A DNA stretch of 64,000 bases from UBA6898 sp964463135 (lineage in GTDB: Bacteria > Nitrospirota > Thermodesulfovibrionia > Thermodesulfovibrionales > UBA6898). Made by a program: the position numbers and the translations under genes. The stretch is from assembly GCA_964463135.1 (NCBI GenBank), contig CAYXBA010000012.1, positions 56,685-120,684 of the forward strand, read 5' to 3'. Below the pieces are notes generated by a model, which saw nothing but the letters and a program-made list of their open reading frames with translations, searched no databases and was not told where the DNA came from. Positions 51,422 to 60,018 of this stretch are shown here, piece after piece (position 1 is the stretch's first letter; the number at the start of each line of letters is the position of its first letter).

Positions 51422-53158
51422 ATGGACAAGATCCTGAGAATCGATGTGGGAGCAGAAGGCGGTCCAAAGGCAACAGCAGAGCCGGTCGGCGACTATGCCG
51501 GTCTTGGCGGCAGGGCGATGACCTCTGCGATCGTATCGAAGGAGGTCCCTCCGTTATGCCACCCTTTGGGCGCAGAAAATAAGCTGGTCATAGCCCCGGG
51601 GCTTCTGAGCGGCACAGCGAGCGCCATGTCAGGCAGGATCTCTGTCGGCTGCAAGAGCCCGCTTACCGGAGGCATTAAAGAGGCGAACTCCGGAGGCCAG
51701 CCGTCACAGGTAATGGCGCGGCTCGGGTACAGCGCCATCGTGCTTGAGGGGAAGCCGAAGACCGACGATCTGTACAAGGTCTTTATCAACAAGGACGGGG
51801 TCACGATTACGGCTGACAACAGCCTCAGGATGCTCACGAACTACGATCTTGTTGCGAAGATGAAGGCGGAATACGGCGATAAGATGTGCTGCATCTCGAT
51901 CGGGCCTGCCGGTGAAATGAAGATGGGCGCTGCGACTGTTGCGTTTACGGACATGGAGTTGCGGCCGACCCGTCACGCAGGCCGCGGAGGCGTCGGCGCG
52001 GTCATGGGCGCCAAAAACATCAAGGTCATCGTGCTTGACGATACCGGCATGTCGATGCGGCCGCCGAAAGACCCGGAGAAATTCAAGGACGCCAACAAGA
52101 GGTTTGTCGACGGGCTTAAGAAGCACCCGGTCACAGGACAGGGCCTTCCTGCGTACGGCACGAACGTACTCACGAACATCCTGAATGAAGTTGGCGGGTA
52201 TCCGACATACAATTTCAAACAGGGACGCTTTGACGGGGCCGCTGCGATCAGCGGAGAGACCCTGGCAGAGACCGAGAAGAAGCGCGGAGCGAACCCGACC
52301 CATGGTTGCCACCGCGGCTGCGTCATCCAGTGCTCGGGCACCTATAATGACAAGGACGGTCATTTCCTGACCAAACAGCCTGAGTATGAGACGGTCTGGG
52401 CACATGGCGGAAACTGCGGCATCAATGACATGGACAAGATCGCCATGCTCGATTTTCTCGATGACAACTACGGCATCGATACGATCGAGATGGGCGCGAC
52501 CATTGCCGTTGCAATGGAAGCTGGTCTTGCAAAGTTCGGCGATGCTGACGCAGCGATCATGATGGTACACGAGGTCGGCAAGGGCACAGACCTCGGCAGG
52601 ATACTCGGCAATGGTGCTGCACTGACCGGCAAGGCCTTTGGCGTAGAGCGTGTACCGGTCGTGAAGGGCCAGGCCATGCCGGCGTATGATCCGCGTGCAG
52701 TCCAGGGCATCGGCGTCACGTACGCCACGAGCCCCATGGGCGCTGACCACACTGCAGGGTACGCTGTTACTGCGAACGTTCTGAAGGTCGGTGGTGACGT
52801 GAACGCGCTCAAGCCCGAAGGCCAGATCGAGCTCTCCCGGAACCTGCAGATCGCGACCGCAGCCATTGACTCCACAGGCATGTGTCTCTTTATTGCCTTT
52901 GCAGTGCTCGATCAGCCGGATACGTTCCAGGCACTGCTCGATCTGCTCAATGCCTTCTACGGTCTTAACCTGACCGGCGACGGCGTTACCGATCTGGGCA
53001 AATCAGTCCTCAAGATGGAACGGGACTTCAATAAGGCCGCGGGCTTCACCCCGCAGCACGACCGGCTGCCGAGCTATTTCAAAACAGAGAAATTCGCACC
53101 GCATAATGTTACCTTTGAGGTGAAGGACGAGGATCTGGACAAGGTCTTCAACTGGTAA
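51422..53158 (+). CDS. aor: Aldehyde:ferredoxin oxidoreductase-family enzyme
   Basis: 578 residues, the normal AOR length. GPAGEMKMGAATVAFTDMELRPTRHAGRGGVGAVMGAKNIK-like sequence near 158-200 is the pterin-binding core; cysteines in GCHRGCVIQC (about 298-307) and one near 487 (GMCLF) should hold the 4Fe-4S cluster. It oxidises aldehydes to acids with ferredoxin, using tungsten or molybdenum bound to two pterins. Nearby genes for a MoaD-like protein and a radical SAM maturase support a W-cofactor enzyme. GGAGG precedes the ATG. A terminator follows. Confidence 0.88.
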   Translation: MDKILRIDVGAEGGPKATAEPVGDYAGLGGRAMTSAIVSKEVPPLCHPLGAENKLVIAPGLLSGTASAMSGRISVGCKSPLTGGIKEANSGGQPSQVMARLGYSAIVLEGKPKTDDLYKVFINKDGVTITADNSLRMLTNYDLVAKMKAEYGDKMCCISIGPAGEMKMGAATVAFTDMELRPTRHAGRGGVGAVMGAKNIKVIVLDDTGMSMRPPKDPEKFKDANKRFVDGLKKHPVTGQGLPAYGTNVLTNILNEVGGYPTYNFKQGRFDGAAAISGETLAETEKKRGANPTHGCHRGCVIQCSGTYNDKDGHFLTKQPEYETVWAHGGNCGINDMDKIAMLDFLDDNYGIDTIEMGATIAVAMEAGLAKFGDADAAIMMVHEVGKGTDLGRILGNGAALTGKAFGVERVPVVKGQAMPAYDPRAVQGIGVTYATSPMGADHTAGYAVTANVLKVGGDVNALKPEGQIELSRNLQIATAAIDSTGMCLFIAFAVLDQPDTFQALLDLLNAFYGLNLTGDGVTDLGKSVLKMERDFNKAAGFTPQHDRLPSYFKTEKFAPHNVTFEVKDEDLDKVFNW

Positions 53159-53177
53159 GCCAAACGTGTGTTTCAGG

Positions 53178-53209
53178 GAAGGAGAGGCGTAAGCCACTCC
53201 TTCTTTTTT
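53178..53209 (+). terminator. Terminator after AOR
   Basis: A stem of 7 bp, one mismatch, 3 bp, with a GTAA loop and TTTTTT. Confidence 0.85.
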
Positions 53210-53497
53210 ATGTCGATATACGATTGCGGCATATAGGAAATGCCGCAAAAGATCTGCAATGACAACATGATTCGATTGAAGCTCACGTAAACGCAGATGT
53301 TATCAAAGGGATATTCAAAAGCAGGTTGGCTGGTCTATATATAGGGACTGAAGATGACGTGTTGTCCGCCTTAGCGGATCCTCGGAGGAGGACAGGCAGC
53401 TCTTTTCCGACTTTCCTGTCTGCCGCTGGATCAAGATTTATGCACTACGTGAGGCGAAAAAATGATATGAACCCGATCTTTGACCCATTTTACTGAA
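53210..53497. other. Structured intergenic region between AOR and the next gene
   Basis: No gene found. It holds a TGCGGCAT/ATGCCGCA hairpin near 53224-53246 and, at about 53368-53433, a GC-rich part with several possible stems (ATCCTC/GAGGAG and CAGGCAG/CTGTCTG). It might be a leader RNA of the next gene. Confidence 0.45.
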
Positions 53498-54091
53498 ATG
53501 CAGACAGTTCCCCATCTTCAGCTTGTTCTGGATAAACCGCTCCTCGCGGAATTCTTCCTGCTGCTCCAGCAGGGCGTGGTGATCAGGTGTCGCATTAACT
53601 GTGCTGTGGCCGCATTTCTCCGGGATGAGCTCAGGGCGGACGATACGGCCATAGCAAAGATACAGTCGATCATCCTTGACGGTAAAGCGGTCGATGATCT
53701 CGAAGCAGCCCTGGTCAAGGACGGCTCAGTTCTTGCACTTTCTGCTGCCATGCCCGGGCTCGTGGGCGCTACACTCAGGAGGGGCGGCGCATATTCGTTG
53801 TTTCGGAATGCGATCACATACCACGAAGAAGCGGAAGCATGCTCTCAAAAAGAGGGCAGTGTAACAATAAAGCTCTTCAACCTTCTTATGGCAGAGCTGG
53901 GCCCTGGCCTGCTGCAGAGGGGTATTGTTCTGAAGACAGAGGACCTTCTGCGGTTCATGGCCGGCCTGCCGCAGGATCTCCTGAAGGGATGCAGACGAAT
54001 CGAGCTTGACGGCACGATTGTAGATTCCGGAAAACTGCAGGAGAGTCTGGCGACAGGTGACGAGATATTCCTTTCGGTATCGTTAGCGTAG
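53498..54091 (+). CDS. Unknown protein of the AOR locus (197 aa)
   Basis: A soluble protein with LQQGVVIRCRINCAVAAFLRDEL near the start, AIAKIQSIILDGKAVDDLEA, then AAMPGLVGATLRRGGAYSLFRNAI and a C-terminal part (GCRRIELDGTIVDSGKLQESLATGDEIFLSVSL) whose ending reminds me of a ubiquitin-like MoaD fold. No family recognised with certainty. The TTG at 53480 is another start. It sits between AOR and the MoaD and maturase genes, so a role in making or inserting the cofactor is plausible, not shown. Confidence 0.6.
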   Translation: MQTVPHLQLVLDKPLLAEFFLLLQQGVVIRCRINCAVAAFLRDELRADDTAIAKIQSIILDGKAVDDLEAALVKDGSVLALSAAMPGLVGATLRRGGAYSLFRNAITYHEEAEACSQKEGSVTIKLFNLLMAELGPGLLQRGIVLKTEDLLRFMAGLPQDLLKGCRRIELDGTIVDSGKLQESLATGDEIFLSVSLA

Positions 54092-54112
54092 AGACAAGCC
54101 GGATCCAGAAGG

Positions 54113-54334
54113 CTATCCGCCCGCGATAGGCGGGAAGAGCGCCAGTTCATCCCCGTCCTTCAGCTCGTGTATCGCAGGCCTGTGTTCCCCATTGACGATC
54201 CTGAGCAGCGCGGTCTTCGGAATATCCAGGGAGTTTATTGCATCATCCACCGTGGCATGGTCGGGCAGTTCAATGATCTGCTCATCAGGCCCGAACGTGC
54301 GCAGAGATGCGAAAAGCTTGATCTTCACATGCAT
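54113..54334 (-). CDS. MoaD/ThiS-family sulphur carrier
   Basis: 73 residues of beta-grasp type: MHVKIKLFASLRTFGPDEQ at the start, D-A-I-N-S-L near 33, and the DELALFPPIAGG end whose GlyGly is the activated tail. In MoaD it gives sulphur to the pterin. Variants of MoaD are often linked to AOR enzymes, and this gene lies 1 kb from AOR. It is on the opposite strand, 21 bases from the end of the unknown gene. Confidence 0.88.
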   Translation of the reverse strand: MHVKIKLFASLRTFGPDEQIIELPDHATVDDAINSLDIPKTALLRIVNGEHRPAIHELKDGDELALFPPIAGG

Positions 54335-54446
54335 ACTTCATTATAGCAGACGTTCCTGCATGGTTTAAGTTCTACTCTCAGGACTGGTATGCCTGAAACA
54401 GAGTTGGATCGAACATGACCGGCGTCATAGCAGTTTTTGACCGGAA

Positions 54447-54461
54447 TGATAAAATAGCTTC
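54447..54461 (+). promoter_or_regulatory. Extended -10 before radical SAM gene (leaderless start)
   Basis: TG-A-TAAAAT (54447-54455), six bases, then ATG at 54462. No Shine-Dalgarno. Confidence 0.5.
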
Positions 54462-55751
54462 ATGGCAACCAATACCTGTCCTTCCCGCCTTTTTGTCGAG
54501 CTGACGACCAGGTGCAACCTGAAATGCGGCATGTGCGTAAAGCAGAATGGCAACGGCGGCATTCCTGAAGGCAGTATGACACCGGAGACCTTTGAGGCCC
54601 TGGCCCCGGCATTCCCGCATCTCGATGCGCTCGTGCTGAACGGGATCGGAGAGTCACTGCTTAATCCGCATCTTGAAACATTTATCCGCAAGGCAAAGGC
54701 GCTTATGCCTGAGCATGCTTGGGTCGGGTTCCAGTCGAACGGCATGGCGCTGAACGATCAGCGGGCCGCATCTCTTCTTGACGCAGGGCTCGACCGCATC
54801 TGCCTGTCGATCGACACAGTCTCTGATGACAGTTTCCGCACGATCCGCAGCGGCGGGGAGATGAGCGGCATTGTGGCAGCAATTTCGAGCCTGAACAAGG
54901 CCAAAGCGCAGGGCAGCGGACGTGACCTCCGTATAGGGATCGAGTTCGTGCTGATGCGCAGCAACCTCGCCGAACTGCCTGAAGTGGTACGCTGGGCAGC
55001 CAGAAGCGGTGTCAGCTTTGTGATCGTTACCCACCTCCTCCCGTATCATCAGGACCTTGTGGCACAGACTGCATACGATACCAATACTGCCAATGCGATT
55101 GCCCTGTATGAGCATTGGAAAACAGCTGCGCTTCAGGAAGGTCTTGACCTCCGGCAGTATCTCGATACGCTCACAAAGGTGGCACGAACAGATGAAGAAG
55201 AGAGGATCGTCGATCTTGTCGCGCAGATGCGAAGCGATGCAGAGTCTCGGGGTATTACCCTCCATCTGGACCGGCTGCTGAGGCGGGACGAGGAGTGGCT
55301 GGCGTCAGCCGAGCGGGTCTTCGATGAGGCCAGGCTGGCCGCAGAAGAGGCGGGCCTGGAGCTGACGCTCCCCGGCATGGCACCGCGCAACACAAGAAAA
55401 TGCGAGTTTGTAGAAGGGAATGGTGCCTTTGTGTCCTGGGATGGCGATATCCACCCCTGCTATTTCCTCTGGCACCGGTACTCCTGTTATGTGGGCGGTC
55501 TTGCCAAAAAGGTGAAACCCTGGGTCTTTGGCAATCTCCATGACCGGGACATCCTCGCGATCTGGAACGATGCAGCCTCACGTTCCTTTCGGGAGAATGT
55601 GCTCGCGTACAAATTCCCCTTCTGCTTTGATTGCGGTTTCGCGCTCTGCGACTACGTGAGCGAGGAGGAATTTGAACAGGACTGCTATCTTGAATCAGTG
55701 CCCTGCGGCGCCTGCCTCTGGTGCACCGGGCTCTTTCATTGTCTCCAATGA
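54462..55751 (+). CDS. Radical SAM/SPASM protein, probable tungsten-oxidoreductase maturase
   Basis: 429 residues. C18, C22 and C25 (RCNLKCGMC) bind the SAM-cleaving cluster; DALVLNGIGESLLNP and GFQSNGMAL follow the radical SAM barrel pattern. The C-terminal SPASM-like part has CEFVEGNGAFVSWDGDIHPC, CFDCGFALC and a Cys-rich end (CGACLWCTGLFHC). This is the type of maturase found beside tungsten-cofactor oxidoreductases, and the AOR gene lies 1.3 kb away. What it modifies is unknown. Confidence 0.82.
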   Translation: MATNTCPSRLFVELTTRCNLKCGMCVKQNGNGGIPEGSMTPETFEALAPAFPHLDALVLNGIGESLLNPHLETFIRKAKALMPEHAWVGFQSNGMALNDQRAASLLDAGLDRICLSIDTVSDDSFRTIRSGGEMSGIVAAISSLNKAKAQGSGRDLRIGIEFVLMRSNLAELPEVVRWAARSGVSFVIVTHLLPYHQDLVAQTAYDTNTANAIALYEHWKTAALQEGLDLRQYLDTLTKVARTDEEERIVDLVAQMRSDAESRGITLHLDRLLRRDEEWLASAERVFDEARLAAEEAGLELTLPGMAPRNTRKCEFVEGNGAFVSWDGDIHPCYFLWHRYSCYVGGLAKKVKPWVFGNLHDRDILAIWNDAASRSFRENVLAYKFPFCFDCGFALCDYVSEEEFEQDCYLESVPCGACLWCTGLFHCLQ

Positions 55752-55829
55752 CCTGCCAATGACCTGCTTGGACCTTATGCAGGACCGTGATATGCTGATG
55801 TAAGAGGGGCCGGCGATAAGGAGGTAATT

Positions 55830-56327
55830 ATGATGGCAGACAGCAGCGCGGGGAAAGAGCGTTCTCTCGAGATCACCTTACAGGCAGAGGCATCAAAAAT
55901 GCCCGCGAGCGGCAACAGGGAGATACCTTTTGAAAGGGCGATCCTGACGATCCGCAATGTTGCAGATGCAGAGCTGATAAACGTTGTTTCCCACGTCACA
56001 CTTGGCCAGGAAGGCGGCACAATCCAGGATATCTCCGCTGCCCTCCTTTCTTCTGTCCCTGCGTCAATTCCTCCCCAGGGGAGCGTCAGATGGGACCTGT
56101 ATGACCTTCTGCTCACTGCCCACCCTGGCGCAGCCAGCAAGCTGCATATGTTCGGGTACCGCGCTGCCCTGAACTGGAGGTTCGATCTTGCTGCCTGGGC
56201 TGAATATCACTTGCCGGACTCTGCTGCGCCTGAACGGACACCGGAATCACGATGGACATTTCGATGGAGCGCTCCGGATGCTTCCAGCGGAGACGTTGTC
56301 CTTGCGATTGAAGAGACGATCAGCTGA
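55830..56327 (+). CDS. Hypothetical protein (165 aa)
   Basis: A soluble protein with an immunoglobulin-like beta pattern (ERAILTIRNVADAELINVVSHVTL) and a Trp-rich second half (LNWRFDLAAWAEYHLPDS, SRWTFRWSAPD). No signal peptide. No family recognised. AAGGAGG gives a secure start at 55830 or 55833. It follows the radical SAM gene by about 80 bases in the same direction, so it may share its transcript. Confidence 0.6.
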   Translation: MMADSSAGKERSLEITLQAEASKMPASGNREIPFERAILTIRNVADAELINVVSHVTLGQEGGTIQDISAALLSSVPASIPPQGSVRWDLYDLLLTAHPGAASKLHMFGYRAALNWRFDLAAWAEYHLPDSAAPERTPESRWTFRWSAPDASSGDVVLAIEETIS

Positions 56328-56508
56328 GCGATCTCCCTGTTTTCGATCTGCGTAAGTCCTGCAATCATGAATCATTATGAAGTTCACAATGCATTCACAA
56401 AATACTGCTGAAATAGGTGCAGAGAAGATACTATTCGAAAGAAGTGGACTGAAACTTAATGGACATCAAAATGTTTAAAGAGCAGAAGCAATAAAGGAGG
56501 AAATTGTT

Positions 56509-58470
56509 ATGAAGCATCTGAAGATCATAGGCCTGGCATTGGTGATCATGGTGATGGTCATCCCGGCAGCGGCAAGGGCAGAAGGCCTCGGCAACGCGCG
56601 TCTCAGCCTTGTGGAAGGCGATGTGCAGATACGGTCCGAGGACTCATCCGACTGGCTGCCGGTATCGGTGAACATGCCCCTGCAGGACGGCGACAGCATC
56701 TGGGTGCCTGACGGAGCACGGGCGGAAATACAGCTTGCAGGCGGTACGCAGGTGAGGCTTGATGAGCGGTCTTCCCTTGACCTCCTGAACATCAGCAGGG
56801 ATTCATCCCAGTTTTATCTTGCGGAGGGAAGCGCGTACGTGAACTCCAGGGGCGGACGAAGCGGCGGTCTTCTGCAGTTCGATACGCCGGTATCCTCTGT
56901 CCGGGTATACGACAGATCTGCGTTTAACGTTGATGTCGCGGGAAATGGTGACACGGATGTATCTGTGTACAAAGGCCTGGTGCATGCAGAGAGCGCTGAC
57001 GGCAGTACGCGGGTGACTGAGGGAAACACTCTTGAGATCAGTGATGATTATGCTGACCTTGCTCCTCTGGGCCGTGCTGATGCGTGGGAGCGCTGGAACA
57101 CGGACAGGGACCGCAGGTTCGAGGAGAGCAGATACAGTTCACGGTACCTGCCTGATGAACTCGATACCTATGCAAGTGAATTTGACAACAACGGCAGATG
57201 GGTCAATGTAGGCGGCTATGGAAATGTCTGGACGCCGACCGTGCAGGTCTCTGTCGGCTGGTCGCCATACAGGAACGGACGGTGGTGCTGGATCAGGGGA
57301 GACTATGTATGGGTAGGGTACGAACCCTGGGGCTGGGCACCATACCATTACGGCAGGTGGGATTATTCGTCATCTATCGGCTGGTTCTGGATCCCGCCCG
57401 CAAGGGGTTCTGTGTATTGGGGTCCCGGTTATGTCGGCTGGGTCAGGACGCCGACGTATGTTGCATGGGTGCCCCTGGCTCCGCGCGAGACCTATTATGG
57501 ATACGGTAATTACGGGCCGGACAGCGTGAACATTATCAACGTAAATATCAACACGATCGTTGTGAAGAACAGGTATAAGAATGCATATGTGCGGGACGGC
57601 TTCACGGTCCAGCATAACGACACCTTTGTCAGGGGAAGACATCAGGATTTCAGGGTCAGTGAAAACCCGTTCCTCAGGGAGAAGATCCATATCGGCAGGC
57701 CTGACATAAAGCCGGAGAGGGAGTCCAGGATGGCAGTTATCAGGGATATTCCGCGGGCAAAGGAGCCGCCGAAGAAGATCAAAGAGGTCAGGGTCAGGGA
57801 GATCAGGGAGTCAAGGCCGATGGTCACGGAAAGAGACAGATCTGTCTTCTCGCCTGAAAAACCACGCAAACAGATGAGGATAGAGTCTGTCGAGGCACCG
57901 AGAGAGAGAAAGAGCCTTGAAGAAAGGTCAAAGGACCGGGACAAAAAAGGCAAGAAGTCTGAAAGACCTCAGATCCAGGAGAAAAGCAGGGAGATAGCCC
58001 CGAAAGGGTCGGATGATAAGAATGGCCGTCAGCAGGACAAGCAGGGACCGATGCGGAAGGAAAAGGAGAGCGTCCCCGGTAATACAGCCCCTGTTGTTCA
58101 GCCTCCGGACAGGACCAAACCGCGTCAGATCGAACAGCAGGACCCGTCTGTGCTGCCGAAGCGGGAAGTTCAGCCAACGCCGGAGCGCACAAAAAAGAGG
58201 GAGGTAAGGCCGACTGACGAAAGCCTGCAGGAGCAGCCTAAAGTGAACCGTCGTGACCGTGAGCCTGTCCAGGACCGCCAGATACAGCGTGAGCAGCGTC
58301 CGCCGGTGCAGCAGGAAAGACAGCCTGTTAAGCAAGACGTGAAACAGGAAAAGAAGCAGGAAAAGCAGAAGGACAAAGAAGAGAAAAAAGAGAAAGGCAA
58401 GAAGAAGCAGGAGGAGAAGGACGGGACAAAGCCTCCGGCCGGGACAGTTCAGCAGCCTGTGGTCCGATAA
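56509..58470 (+). CDS. FecR-domain protein with aromatic repeats and long charged tail
   Basis: 653 residues: signal peptide (1-24, ends ARA), FecR-like domain (about 28-160; DGDSIWVPDGARAEIQL, GLLQFDTPVSSVRVYD), a linker, then a Trp/Tyr/Gly-rich region (about 230-345) with repeats such as GWAPYHYGRWDYS and GWFWIPPARGSVYWGPGYVGWV, and a disordered Arg/Lys/Glu/Gln/Pro tail (about 400-653). It is a periplasmic or surface protein; the aromatic part suggests sugar or wall binding. No FecI/FecA genes are nearby, so this is not an iron-siderophore system. A terminator follows. Confidence 0.78.
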   Translation: MKHLKIIGLALVIMVMVIPAAARAEGLGNARLSLVEGDVQIRSEDSSDWLPVSVNMPLQDGDSIWVPDGARAEIQLAGGTQVRLDERSSLDLLNISRDSSQFYLAEGSAYVNSRGGRSGGLLQFDTPVSSVRVYDRSAFNVDVAGNGDTDVSVYKGLVHAESADGSTRVTEGNTLEISDDYADLAPLGRADAWERWNTDRDRRFEESRYSSRYLPDELDTYASEFDNNGRWVNVGGYGNVWTPTVQVSVGWSPYRNGRWCWIRGDYVWVGYEPWGWAPYHYGRWDYSSSIGWFWIPPARGSVYWGPGYVGWVRTPTYVAWVPLAPRETYYGYGNYGPDSVNIINVNINTIVVKNRYKNAYVRDGFTVQHNDTFVRGRHQDFRVSENPFLREKIHIGRPDIKPERESRMAVIRDIPRAKEPPKKIKEVRVREIRESRPMVTERDRSVFSPEKPRKQMRIESVEAPRERKSLEERSKDRDKKGKKSERPQIQEKSREIAPKGSDDKNGRQQDKQGPMRKEKESVPGNTAPVVQPPDRTKPRQIEQQDPSVLPKREVQPTPERTKKREVRPTDESLQEQPKVNRRDREPVQDRQIQREQRPPVQQERQPVKQDVKQEKKQEKQKDKEEKKEKGKKKQEEKDGTKPPAGTVQQPVVR

Positions 58471-58489
58471 TAGTTTTCTTCGTCAGGAG

Positions 58490-58527
58490 AAAGGGAGCAG
58501 AAGACAGCCTTCTGCTCCCTTTTGTAT
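58490..58527 (+). terminator. Terminator after the FecR-domain gene
   Basis: A 13-14 bp stem AAAGGGAGCAGAAG/CTTCTGCTCCCTTT with T-rich end. Confidence 0.88.
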
Positions 58528-58621
58528 TTCTGAAAAGCTCGGGTGAGATGGTCGATCTGTGATATAATTTCAATATTTTTGTAACGGATCAGATGGATGG
58601 TCTGCAGGCGCTTTAAACACA

Positions 58622-58641
58622 GACTACAGTCTAAACAACCT
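58622..58641. repeat. 20-bp repeat shared with 27262-27281
   Basis: Identical GACTACAGTCTAAACAACCT, 33 bases before the YchJ-like gene start. Confidence 0.8.
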
Positions 58642-58673
58642 GAGCAGTTACTATTTTTCAGAAGGAGATACTT

Positions 58674-59162
58674 ATGAATATTTGCCCCTGCGGATCGACC
58701 CTGGCGTATGAAGCATGCTGCCAGGCAATCATAAAAGGTGAGAAGACAGCAGAGACTGCTGAACAGCTCATGCGCTCCCGGTACAGCGCATACGTCATGA
58801 AGGAAATAGACTACCTCCTCACCTCCCTGCATCCTGACCACCGGGCTGACTTCAATGAAAAGACGACCCGCTCCTGGGCAGAGGGCGCCGAGTGGCACGG
58901 GCTGGAGATCCTGGGAACAACCGGCGGCGGCGCTGCTGACAGCGAAGGCAAGGTAGAGTTTGCAGTATCATACGCTGAACAGGGGACAAAAAAAGATTAT
59001 CGTGAGCGGGCCACGTTCAGCAAAGTCGACGGTGTCTGGTATCTGGTGAACGGCGAGCCGCTGGCGGTCAAACCGGTTGTGCGTGAAGCCCCGAAGACCG
59101 GACGCAATGATCCCTGTCCCTGCGGCAGCGGCAAGAAATTCAAGAAATGCTGTGGTAAATAA
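58674..59162 (+). CDS. YchJ-like protein with N- and C-terminal SEC-C motifs
   Basis: 162 residues. N-terminal CPCGSTLAYEACC and C-terminal CPCGSGKKFKKCC are SEC-C zinc motifs. Between them is the YchJ/NTF2-like part (AEQLMRSRYSAYVMKEIDYLL, DHRADFNEKTTRSWAE, W-x-x-L-x-I-L, SVDGVWYLVNGE type). Function unknown; SEC-C motifs often bind ribosomes, SecB or nucleic acid. AAGGAG precedes the ATG. Confidence 0.88.
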   Translation: MNICPCGSTLAYEACCQAIIKGEKTAETAEQLMRSRYSAYVMKEIDYLLTSLHPDHRADFNEKTTRSWAEGAEWHGLEILGTTGGGAADSEGKVEFAVSYAEQGTKKDYRERATFSKVDGVWYLVNGEPLAVKPVVREAPKTGRNDPCPCGSGKKFKKCCGK

Positions 59163-59431
59163 CAGCTCGGATAAAGGCTTAAGGCTGTACCACAGAGCGG
59201 GCTGTTTTCTGGCCAGAATCCGGCAAAAGCCGCATAGCTTATTTCCCTCATGCACTTGCAATGGGCTGTCAACGGTGTTGAATAACAGGAGAATGTAGCG
59301 GATCAAATCCCAAAAGCATAATTTTCTCTAAAGTTATATCGCATGCGATATAACTTTTTGGATAATGGCGTTACCCCTTGTTTTTAAAAGATACTGAAAA
59401 TGCAATTACCGCAATTTTTGACGTTTTTTGA
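59163..59431. other. Intergenic region upstream of the cassette promoter
   Basis: AT-rich, no gene found. It holds a perfect 28-bp palindrome at 59330-59357. Confidence 0.5.
59330..59357. repeat. 28-bp perfect palindrome
   Basis: Centre GCATGC, arms reading AAAGTTATATCGCA and its complement. The 14-base CGCATGCGATATAA (59340-59353) occurs again at 59473-59486, just before the cassette insertion point. Confidence 0.9.
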
Positions 59432-59501
59432 TTGACCAACCCACCTGTTGCCCCTATAATTTATCAAAAAGCCGCATGCGATATAAAAAACAATGTTCTA
59501 C
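59432..59501 (+). promoter_or_regulatory. Pc-like promoter and attI-like insertion point, locus 1
   Basis: TTGACC (59432-59437), 17 bases, TATAAT (59455-59460). After CGCATGCGATATAA and AAAACAAT comes GTTCTAC (59495-59501), the recombination triplet start of the first cassette. Class 1 integron attI also ends in an A-rich stretch before GTT. Confidence 0.75.
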
Positions 59502-60012
59502 GGAGATAATTAAAACAAAATGAAACTTCAATACTTAATCGATCAAATTGCTCCAGAGTTGCCAGCGTGCGCCGACTATCCGGTTTATGTGCTTGAGGAC
59601 ATTTCAAAAAATAAGAAAGCATCAGAGTTCAAAGAATATGATGTATTAGACATTGAGATTGAGGAAAAAGATCCTGAAGTCAATTTAATTACAAATCAAA
59701 ACGGAAATAAAGAAGGCAAAGGATTAACTCTGTCGGCCTTATTCTCCCGTCTAAACTCATTGATGCCGCAGCATAGTGACCATTTGATATTTTCAAGCTC
59801 TACAAAAACATACGTCGACAAAACACGTTGGTACAAAATCGACGTTCCCTTGATATCAGTGGGGTGGGATCACAAAGGACGGCATTTCGGGCTTGTACAA
59901 CAGAAATCAAAAAAGAAATAATGCAACGTAGAACACTTCAATCAAGGCGACTGGCAATAAGCGCGGTTTGTTTTTCAGTTTCGGCGGTTGCGCCAGCGCC
60001 TTATTGTTTTCG
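59496..60012 (+). mobile_element. Integron-type gene cassette 1
   Basis: It runs from TT of GTTCTAC (59495) to the G of GTTATAT (60012). Its own end arms are GTTCTAC and GTAGAAC (59928-59934), exact complements, as expected for a circular cassette. One ORF and one attC are inside. Confidence 0.88.
59520..59921 (+). CDS. Cassette 1 ORF, hypothetical protein (133 aa)
   Basis: 133 residues, soluble, acidic in the middle and Lys-rich at the end. YLIDQIAPELPACADYPVYVLEDI and later KTRWYKIDVPLISVGWDHKGRHFGLV are the most regular parts. No family recognised, as is usual for integron cassettes. The gene is AT-rich compared with the chromosome. GGAG lies 14 bases before the ATG, longer than normal. 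Its stop is just before the attC. Transcription is expected from the promoter at 59432. Confidence 0.65.
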   Translation: MKLQYLIDQIAPELPACADYPVYVLEDISKNKKASEFKEYDVLDIEIEEKDPEVNLITNQNGNKEGKGLTLSALFSRLNSLMPQHSDHLIFSSSTKTYVDKTRWYKIDVPLISVGWDHKGRHFGLVQQKSKKK

Positions 60013-60018
60013 TTATAT
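59928..60018 (+). other. attC site of cassette 1 (91 bp)
   Basis: Outer arms GTAGAAC (59928) and GTTATAT (60012). After a 9-base spacer, the left inner arm AAGGCG-A-CTGGC pairs with GCCAG-CGCCTT with the A extra-helical; a 9-base spacer leads to the right arm. The layout is as in known attC sites. Confidence 0.9.
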
